From Locusta migratoria (Eukaryota; Arthropoda; Insecta; Orthoptera; Acrididae): a stretch of 64,000 nt of DNA. Positions 56,671 through 64,000 of this stretch are shown piece after piece. The notes beneath the pieces were generated by a model that had not been told where the DNA came from, made no database searches, and saw nothing but the letters and a program-made list of their open reading frames with translations. The stretch is taken from positions 170,838,549-170,902,548 of the forward strand of contig CM048750.1 of assembly GCA_026315105.1 (NCBI GenBank), in the 5' to 3' direction. Numbering within the stretch: the first letter of the stretch is position 1; each line of letters begins with the position of its first letter. A program made the translations under genes and the position numbers.

Positions 56671-57115
56671 TTATTCAGATTCATGAAGTATCAACCGTTG
56701 TTTTTTAACATCTGATAACACCGGGTTCCAGGATTTGCTAAGAAGGTAGCCTTTGTCTCTGTTAATCATATTGTCAGATAATCGAATTTCTATGGATTCC
56801 TTTAAGACACAGTCCCAGTAACGAGATGCTGAAGCAACCATGTGAGTTTCGTTGTATAACATTCTATGTCCCTCATCGAGACAGTGCTCAGCTACCGCCG
56901 ACTTCTCGGGCTGGAGCAAACGTGTGTGCCGTTGATGTTCAATACATCTGTCCTGAATGGTGCGGATAGTCTGACCAATATACGTTTTCACACATTGACA
57001 CGGAATCTTATATACCCCGGGCTTCCTCAGACCCAAATCATCCTTCACAGATCCAAGAAGTGCTCTCGTCTTTACTGGCGGACGAAAAACACTCTTAATG
57101 TCATACTTTTTTAAA
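56671..57115 (-). pseudogene. Penelope GIY-YIG endonuclease domain
   Basis: The minus strand encodes GVYKIPCQCVKTYIGQTIRT, where the GIY-type VYK and YIG motifs of GIY-YIG nucleases stand with the usual spacing. It continues with RCIEHQRHTRLLQPEKSAVA, EHCLDEGHRM, a conserved E in the WDCVLKESIEIRL helix, and the end DKGYLLSKSWNPVLSDVKKQ. This is the C-terminal domain of Penelope polyproteins, which nicks target DNA. The readable frame is 125 codons plus an upstream continuation with KKYDIKSVFRPPVK. It looks intact, but without reverse transcriptase it is a dead fragment. Confidence 0.9.
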
Positions 57116-57135
57116 ATTCTTCCTATCTTTGATGA

Positions 57136-57990
57136 GATCTTTGATGAGATCTCCTCAAAATCAATTTATTATAATTAAACATGAAAAATCCTATCTTGAC
57201 ACAAAATGACATTTCCTATCATGTAAAACAGATAATGGTATTCAAACAATCTGTTACAAATGTTAAAATATTGTGACACAAAAATGACTGGCTGCGTCAA
57301 AGGTTTGAGGTTTTGCAAAACAGAATGCTATTAGATTGGCTACACAGGGGCTTGAAATTATCATTAGCCCTAAGCTCCCCAGAGTAAATAGGCAGATCTC
57401 AAAAGAATAAAATAAGGGACTGAATCCAACAAGTCTGATTCATATAACACCCCCAGCAAGTATGTCACCTTATCCACACAGATGATTATTGACGGCAGCG
57501 TCTCAGGCTGTAAGGCAGCAGGCGGTGGGATCGGATGAGCTGAAATTTTTATCGACCGTAATTGCTGCGACCTGTTAAGCAGGATCGACATGTAACTTAA
57601 CACAGTCACTAGCGTCGGCGTCGCTAGGCAGTTGCTGTGCGATTCTATCACGCTAGCAGACTAATCAATATTTTGCAGAGGTGACACAAAGGCCACTTGG
57701 CACAAATCGATCAGTCACTTGCGTAATAAGAACTGTAAAAACAATGCCCGATTCGAAAAGGCACGAATTCTCAAAAAGAGACTTCTAGCAAAACGAGAAC
57801 TAAACTGTGGCCGCTCACAGCGTAACCACCGGACAATGTAACGTCCGTGAAGTAAACACAAGTTCTACATGGTCCGAATCTTCGGAATCAAACACAAGTC
57901 TAACCAGAGGACCGTTTAAGACGATGTCCTCCCCGCGAATCTAACCGGAGTCTTGTGTGTCTCCCGAGGTCCGTACACTTCGGACGCTCA
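57136..57990. other. No gene seen; possible LTR start
   Basis: Unassigned sequence. A TGTAACGTCC stretch near 57837 could begin an LTR into which the hAT element at 57999 inserted, but no partner LTR was seen. Confidence 0.35.
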
Positions 57991-58504
57991 GACAGGAGTA
58001 GGGATGGGAAAAACCGATCGGTTAAAACCGATACCGGTGTTTTAGTTTTGAATAACCGGTTTTTTCGGTATTCATTTGGTATCGGTTGTAACCGGTTTTT
58101 TAGTTATTGCCAAGAACCGGGTAAAAACCGGTATGAATAATTCCTGTAGTAGTGGTTCAAAATGTGTTTTTCGTAAATAATTAAAAAAAATTAAAACTAG
58201 TATACTCCAATATTTAGGGCTCTTCCTATAATTTCCACTGCTGTGAAACATTAGGTCATCGCAGTAACTAAGAAAAGCGATCGGTGATAATTTAAGAACA
58301 ATCCCGGCAGTCAGAAACTCGCAACAAACGCGTGGGATAAGAACTTCAGAACTGGTGCAGCTATTGGGGCATCGATGCAGCTGTTGCCGTGTGGCGTGGC
58401 CTATTAGACGACGCGCGTGCTCCGGCAGTGTACAACAAGACTTGCCTCCGTCTGGTCATGCTGCAGTTCCTTACTGTCGTCGCCAGACATCGGTTGTGTC
58501 TTAA

Positions 58505-58660
58505 ATGGCACCATCCCGAGTGTGGAAGTACTTCAAGAAATACGGTAGCAGTGAGGTACAATGCTCCATTTGCTTTAAAAAGCTGAAAACGGATTGAGGT
58601 ACAACAAACATGCTGTGTCATTTAAGGAGAAAGCATCCAAAATGTTTCTTGGAAGAGAAG
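58505..58660 (+). pseudogene. hAT BED zinc-finger exon
   Basis: The exon encodes SRVWKYFKKYGSSEVQCSIC, then a stop, then TTNMLCHLRRKHPKCF. The C-x2-C and H-x4-H pattern of BED fingers is present, which in hAT transposases contacts DNA. A GTAAAT splice donor follows at 58661. Confidence 0.85.
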
Positions 58661-58757
58661 GTAAATTCAATTCATATACCTATTATGTAAGCTTGGAATA
58701 ATAACTTTTAATGTATTATCATATTGTTATGCTAACAGGTTTTATTAATGTGATTCC

Positions 58758-58927
58758 TTGAAAGCGAGGCTGCTGCAATCGGAGGTTCGAGTCCTCCCTC
58801 CTCCCTCGGTCATGGATGTGTATGTTGGCCTTAGCGTAAGTTAAGTTAGGTTAAGTAGTTTTTAAGTCTAGGGACCGTTGACCTAAGCAGTTAGGGCTCA
58901 TAAGAACTCACACCCATTTGAACATTC
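58758..58927 (+). repeat. tRNA-derived SINE, family D copy 3, in hAT
   Basis: The head is short, with B box 'ggaggttcgagtcctccc'. The tail reads 'agggaccgttgacctaagca'. The same SINE lies at the matching place in the second hAT copy. Confidence 0.82.
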
Positions 58928-59554
58928 TTTGATCATGTGGTACACAGCTTTCCTAGTTCAATTTGAGTAAATTTACACTGACAACAAGCATACTGTTATC
59001 GAAACTGTGACTTTATTTTTCGAAATACTTCTGCAGCTCTGATTGAAGTTCATTTACTGAATGTAATATATATAATGAGATATTCGTATGCGCTGCCTCT
59101 CAAGTCCAACGTACGGAGTGTTTGGCTCAATATTCGCAACTGCCGGATGGAAATAATAGGCCAGTAAATCTGTATGCCTCGTATATCCTCTTGTACGACC
59201 TCCTGGCTAGGCTTACACACACTCAAGAAGGCGTAGTATTGGGAGGGGATCTTGCAAAATATGGAAAGACTAGTGATTTGTCATATAACGTAAATTTACC
59301 TAAATTTTAACTAAATATCGTAAGTTTCGGTTTCGGCCGAAAATAGAACAACCGAAAATTCGATTACGGTTTCTGTTTCGGCTGCAAATTATTTTTCGGT
59401 CGAACTCTACTGGAAATAATAGCAATAAAAAACCGAAAATTGGTTATTTAAAAAACCAGTTATCTTGAGCAATTTTTACAGTGCAGTTAAACTGGAGATG
59501 AAATGAACCGGTATAATCGAAAACCGGTTGTTTCAACAATAACCGCCATCCCTA

Positions 59555-60554
59555 GACAGGAGTCCACGTGCCTCCTCGCGCTCTGCCGCAGCTCACGGCA
59601 AGTGACGGGCGGCCACACCCACGTGTAAAAGACACACCAATCTCTGCTAACGGCTAATAGTCAGACCCATCGGATGGCGTAGCGCCGTTGACAAATTGTT
59701 TAGCTGTCATACTAAAATAATTTGCCGAATCAGGACGCGTTCTCTGCGGCTGCCAAGAGGTTACGCCCACGCCACGAAAGCTTCCCGCGGATTTCACCGT
59801 TCCCAGGGTGTGTGCCCTACAGCCGCTGCAGCCAAACCCCTGGGGTGCCAGACGGGCAGAAAGCTTTCCTCTCAACCTAACCATTCGTCACACTAACTGT
59901 GTTCAAACTTTGCTGCTTTCTAGGAAGTTTTTTAGATAAAGCCTAAGGGCAATACGTCTCCATAAATAGCCCAGGGCCCAGAGCACTCTGCTATTGTTTG
60001 TATCCGGCAAATTCCTCTCTTTCGGAACGGCCGAATGACTAAAAAGGCAGTCCCCGCTATCGCCCACCGTAAACCGCGGTCCAGCATTGTGTCAAGCGTC
60101 CCACACACTCTAAAAAATTCTGCCAGGTATACTCCGCCGGCCGGACGTAGCATTGGCGCGGAGCAGGTCACGCCAGCCCCTCTCGTCCTTCCCCGAAGGC
60201 GAGCGAAAGTTGGTGGGAGGGGGAGACCTCCAAGAGCGTCTCTGCTCTGCGCGGCCTGACCGTATCCAACACGGAAAACCACTTTTTAGCAGCCAAGCTG
60301 AGCCAATAAACATTGAAATACCGAAATTTAAAATTAACATAGAATGTACTACAATCTCAGGAGCCTCTCACCCCTGATGTGTCCCCAAAGGCACAGAAAT
60401 CAAAATAAAGATCTACAGAGAAAAATTTTACATATTTCAATAATTAGCGGTTAGAGAAAGATACAGTAACACAAGGATAGTATGAAAAATAGACTAATTA
60501 CAGCCCCTATCTCACAACCTTGTCAGTCGAAGGCTTATGTAAACGGACTGAAGA

Positions 60555-60613
<59 letters not shown>

Positions 60614-61458
60614 ACAGCTCAGAGACAAGTTTTGTTATTTTGTCAGTGAAGCAGGAGTTGTTCCTTGGCAAATCGACAGAATCTACACTCAACAGCACTC
60701 CCTGACACAAGAACCTTTACCTACTATTTATGACATTTATCTACTATTTATTAAATAAAGTTCAGTGAATGTAGTCTGTAATGTGATTTGCTTACCTAAA
60801 ATATCCAGGTGGATTTTAGTAAACAAAAGAAATAAGCTACTTTAAAAATTCATAATATTACATTTCTTTCTCCTACTGATAAAAGCGACGGATACCTTCC
60901 TAAGCTTAAGGTAAAAGAATAAGGCTACGTATCGTATAGTGAAGTTAAAGGGTAAATGTATAAGCTTCCTTTTCTGCATATTCATCATAATCACCACATG
61001 ATTAATACTAAATATAACGATTAAATATTTACTGAGATTATTCCATTCACCAAATACCTGCTGCTCAAAATCCGATAGGAATGTGCAAATAATTTCAGTG
61101 CAAGGACTTAGCCTAATTTTAATTCCTTATTACTGTAAGCCTCAGAATTGGCGTCCCAAATTGCAGCATGTTGCTTAACTGCACGCATGAAATATTCCAT
61201 GTACTTCTGTAAATTAACAAATTCTGGCATACCTTAACGCTTACTTGTAGCTTTATGTTTTTCTATTTTTTCAGTCTACACTTTCACTCCTTTCAGTTTG
61301 AATTTCACTAGACATGCCGAAGGACACACCTCCCGACCACAAACAAGAGAGGAAAATAGCAGTGTTCGACTGACGAGAACTACTGCAGCCGGAACCACAA
61401 TTGCTGCGCCACTGTTGGCGTAGTTGGCTGCACTGCCCGGCGGCCTACTGTAATAAAG
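59555..61458. other. No gene seen; GC-rich block and poly-A tract
   Basis: From 59560 to 60300 the DNA is GC-rich and may be an LTR or CpG-rich repeat, with no coding domain. A pure run of about 57 A lies at 60556-60612. The remainder is AT-rich and unassigned. Confidence 0.4.
60556..60612 (+). repeat. (A)n mononucleotide run
   Basis: About 57 consecutive A residues. Confidence 0.95.
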
Positions 61459-61935
61459 TAGGGATGGGAAAAACCGACCGATTAAAACCGATACCGGTAT
61501 TTTAGTTTTGAATAATCGGTTTATTTCGGTATTTATTTGGTGTCGGTTGTAATCGGTTTTTTTTAGTTATTGCCAAGAACCGGATAAAAAACCGGCACGA
61601 CTACTTGCTATAGTAGTGGTTCAAAATGTTTTTTTTTTTTTAAATAATTTTATAGTAGACCCTAATATTTAGGCGTATTCCTAAAATTTCCACTGCTGTG
61701 AAATATTAGGTCAGCGCAGAAACTAAGAAAAGCTATCAGTGATAATATAAGAACAATCCCGATAGTCAGGAACGCTCAACAAACTGGTGCAGCTATTGGA
61801 GGCATCGTTACACCTGTTGCCGTGTGGCGTGGCGTATTAGACGACGCGCGTGCACCGGCAGTGTAAAAGACTTGCCTCCGTCTGGTAATGCGGCAGTTCC
61901 TTGCTGTCGACGCCAGACATCGGTTGTGTCTTAAA

Positions 61936-62091
61936 TGGCACCATCTCGAGTGTGGAAGTACTTCACATAGTACAGGAGCAGTGAGGTACAATGCTCCATT
62001 TGCCTTAAAAAGCTGAAAACGGGTAGAGGTACTACAAACATGCTGTGTCATTTAAGGAGAAAGGATCCAAAATGTTCCTTGGACGAGAAGG
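61936..62091 (+). pseudogene. hAT copy 2, BED exon
   Basis: Reads SRVWKYFT, a stop, then SSEVQCSICLKKLKTGRGTT, NMLCHLRRKDPKCSL. The last zinc ligand histidine region reads D-P instead of H-P, so the finger may be broken. A GTAAAT donor follows. Confidence 0.82.
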
Positions 62092-62177
62092 TAAATTCGA
62101 TTCATGTACCTATTATGTAAGTGATGTACTATAAGCTTGATATAATAACCGAGCCCTTAATTTTCTGGCTGCTTCAG

Positions 62178-62403
62178 GGAGCAAAATTGATAACAACTGA
62201 ATGTGACGATGTAGGACCTTTTGACCGTACACTCTCGCCATCGCCGTGCTCATCACCTTCACCTTCGTCATCTTTGCTGGAAACGACGACACCGATTTCC
62301 ACTACAGCCTCACCTCCATTTCGATCCACATCTACTACTCATTCACCTTCATTAAGGCAGATCACCCTGTTCGAAAACCATGAAAGAACTTCTAGCTATC
62401 AGA
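62178..62403 (+). pseudogene. hAT copy 2, second exon
   Basis: The acceptor TTCAG precedes an open frame with DVGPFDRTLSPSPCSSPSPS, a serine/threonine-rich linker, and RQITLFENHERTSSYQ. A GTAAGT donor ends it. The frame is open throughout. Such linkers between BED finger and dimer region are common in hAT transposases. Confidence 0.7.
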
Positions 62404-62532
62404 GTAAGTCATAATTTTGTCAATACGATGAGAACAAAAATTATAGACAGACTTTAACCAAATGTTTCAAAAGTAAATATCTGAAGATAGTAACAGTAAG
62501 CAATGTGTAATATACACAAACTTATTTGTAGA

Positions 62533-62680
62533 TAGTGGTAAACGAGACGCTGTGCTTACCAATGCATTGGATTTAATGGTTTGCAAAGACAACTTGCCTC
62601 ACTCTCTTGTGGAGAAATAGGAGTTTTCTCATTTCACCAAAGTTGCAGTGCCCATGTATAAGCTGCCCAGCAGAAAAACT
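62533..62680 (+). pseudogene. hAT copy 2, third exon
   Basis: After TTTGTAG the frame reads SGKRDAVLTNALDLMVCKDN, LPHSLVEK, a stop, EFSHFTKVAVPMYKLPSRKT. The 'ALDLM--KDNLPHSLVE---F--F' block opens the catalytic region of hAT transposases. GTAAGT ends it. The stop inactivates it. Confidence 0.75.
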
Positions 62681-62822
62681 GTAAGTACTTACAATTTTAT
62701 TTACGCCACTTAAAAGTTAAAACTAAAGGAATAGTATTATTACATTTATTTTTCGGTTCTGAGCAAATTAAATTTGTTGCATGTTGCCCACAAGCTATGC
62801 TCAAGTTACCTGTGAAAATCCC

Positions 62823-63025
62823 GGGAAAATTTACCAAGCGGTCTGAGGCTCCATGTCACAAACTTCGCGGCTGCTCCAGTCGGAGGTTCGAGTCCTCCCC
62901 CCCCCCTCGGTCATGGGTGTGTATGATGCCCTTAGCGTAAGTTAAAGTTAGATTAAGTAGTTTGTAAGACTAGGGACCGATGACCTAAGCAGATCTTATA
63001 AGAACTCACACCCCTTTGAACATTC
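62823..63025 (+). repeat. tRNA-derived SINE, family D copy 4, in hAT copy 2
   Basis: The head has 'ttaccaagcggtctgaggct', the B box 'ggaggttcgagtcctccc' and the tail 'agggaccgatgacctaagca'. The flanking bases after it ('tttgatcatgtggtacacag') match the other hAT copy. Confidence 0.85.
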
Positions 63026-63175
63026 TTTGATCATGTGGTACACAGCTTTTCTAGTTCAATTTGCGTAAATTTACACTGACAACAATCATACTGTTAGTCG
63101 GAACTGTTTTTATTTTTCCAAATACTTCTTCAGCATTGACTGAAGTTCATTTACTGACTGTAACTTATATATATT

Positions 63176-64000
63176 GTGTATATAAGGCTTTTGACAATGT
63201 CGATTGGAATAAACTCTTTCAAGTTCTGAAGCAAGCAGGAGTAAAATATAGGGAGCGTAAGGTTATTTACAACTTGTACAAAAACCAGACAGCGGTTGTA
63301 AGAGTTGAAGGGCATGAAAGGGATGCAGTGGTTGGAAAGGGAGTAAGACAGGGTTGCAGTCTTTCTCCATTGTTATTCAATTTGTACATGAGCAAGCTAT
63401 AAAGGAAAGCAAGGATAAATTTGGAGAAGGAATTAAAGTTCAAGGTGAAGAATTGAAAACATTGCGTTTTGCCGACAACATAGTAATTCTGTCAGATACA
63501 GCAAAGGACCTGGAAGAGCAATTGAATGGAATGGACAGTGTGCAGAAAGTTACATATAAGATGAACATTAACAAGAGCAAAACTAGGGCGATGCTGAAAG
63601 AATTAGATTAGGTAACGAAGCAATAAAGGAGGTAGACGAGTTTTGTTACTTGGGCAGTAAAATAACAAATGATGGTCGCAGTACAGAGGATATAAAATGA
63701 GAATGGCAATGGGTAGAAAAGCGTTCTTGAAAATGAGAAATTTGTTAACATCGAATATTGATTTAAGCCTAAGAAAGTCCTTTCTGAAGGTATTTGTATG
63801 GAGTGTTGACCTTGACTAAAACATCAAGGAATTGTGAATTTAGCATTGGAGGGAAGTGTGTGGGGTAAAAATCGCAGAGGAAGACCAAGAGATGGATACA
63901 GTAAGCAGATTCAGACAGATGTAGGTTGCCGTGGAGATGAAGAGGCTTGCTCAGGATAGGGTATTGTGGAGAGCTGCATCAAACAAGTCTCCGGACTGAA
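63176..64000 (+). mobile_element. RTE-type LINE, 5'-truncated, reaching the window edge
   Basis: The same family as 1625-4796. Reverse transcriptase blocks appear in broken frames: KAFDNVDWNKLFQVLKQAGV, RQGCSLSPLLFNLY, and LRFADNIVILSDTAKDLEEQ, where the second catalytic aspartate reads N (FADN rather than FADD). The C-terminal part ends at 64000 with 'gtctccggactgaa', the same tail as at 4770. Inserted into hAT copy 2. Confidence 0.88.

Larger units (their letters stand above)
56286..57135 (-). mobile_element. Penelope-like element, 3' part
   Basis: The minus strand carries the GIY-YIG endonuclease gene (57115-56671), followed by a noncoding tail to about 56290 with a hammerhead-like motif. 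The reverse transcriptase that should precede it is absent. The same tail ends the smaller fragment at 24935-25325. Confidence 0.85.
57999..59554 (+). mobile_element. hAT element, internal-deletion copy (1.56 kb)
   Basis: Ends TAGGGATGG and CCATCCCTA with a perfect 8-bp duplication GACAGGAG at 57991-57998 and 59555-59562. Subterminal regions are rich in AACCGGTT-like repeats. One BED zinc-finger exon remains (58505-58660), with a stop in it. The later exons seen in the copy at 61459 are missing, replaced by a family D SINE present in both copies. Confidence 0.92.
61459..63175 (+). mobile_element. hAT element, copy 2, with three recognisable exons
   Basis: The left end TAGGGATGG matches 57999, with the same AACCGG-rich subterminus. 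The putative exons are 61936-62091 (BED finger), 62178-62403 and 62533-62680, with proper GT donors and AG acceptors. A family D SINE (62823-63025) lies downstream, and an RTE LINE begins at about 63176. The right terminus is not in the window. Confidence 0.82.

Noticed and set aside
56671..57115. A host GIY-YIG nuclease gene (SLX1-like)
   Set aside because: The end block NPVLSDVKKQ and the tail match Penelope elements, including the 25-kb fragment.
59654..60377. Multiple GC-rich open frames on both strands
   Set aside because: They overlap each other on both strands, have no domain, and match the pattern expected from composition.

Overview
This window looks like intergenic DNA from a large, repeat-rich insect genome. 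The best guess is an orthopteran, probably a short-horned grasshopper or locust such as Schistocerca. The grounds are the dense tRNA-Leu-like SINE families, a 5S-rRNA-headed SINE, RTE and CR1/Jockey-type LINEs, Penelope-like elements, and hAT, piggyBac, PIF/Harbinger and mariner remnants. Naming the lineage rests on memory of these repeats, not on a search. No conserved host gene, rRNA gene or canonical tRNA gene was recognised.

Layout. 0-5 kb: SINEs, then a decayed RTE LINE with endonuclease and reverse transcriptase. 5-11 kb: SINEs, a mariner-like element with long terminal inverted repeats, and a 5S-derived SINE abutting a reverse-strand CR1/Jockey-type LINE (11.2-12.9 kb). 13-17 kb: more SINEs, a hAT MITE with 8-bp target duplications, and a piggyBac internal-deletion derivative. 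17.1-23.3 kb: a large foldback palindrome whose left arm carries several nested insertions, each datable by its target duplication. 24-31 kb: LINE and Penelope 3' fragments, dispersed 'cccgg' repeats and AT/GT microsatellites. 32.5-38.6 kb: an island built around one intact, intronless 556-codon gene of unknown family, followed by decayed coding sequence, a short paralogous fragment and AT-rich palindromic repeats. 39.3-50.1 kb: a broken reverse-strand Gypsy-type LTR retrotransposon (Gag, protease, RT, RNase H, integrase) split by at least four younger insertions. 51-55 kb: a minisatellite, a mariner fragment, a CR1/Jockey-type LINE and a Harbinger transposase tail. 56-57 kb: a Penelope fragment with a GIY-YIG endonuclease and a hammerhead-like motif. 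58-63 kb: two related hAT elements with BED zinc-finger exons, the second keeping a three-exon structure. 63.2-64 kb: another RTE LINE, running off the window.

The genes do not form a working pathway. They are layers of selfish DNA in different stages of decay. The one candidate for an undescribed system is the 32.5-38.6 kb island: its 556-codon reading frame is open in a neighbourhood where nearly every other coding region is broken, it has a polyadenylation signal, and further coding remnants lie downstream. It may be an endogenous DNA-virus or virus-like element, but its family was not recognised.
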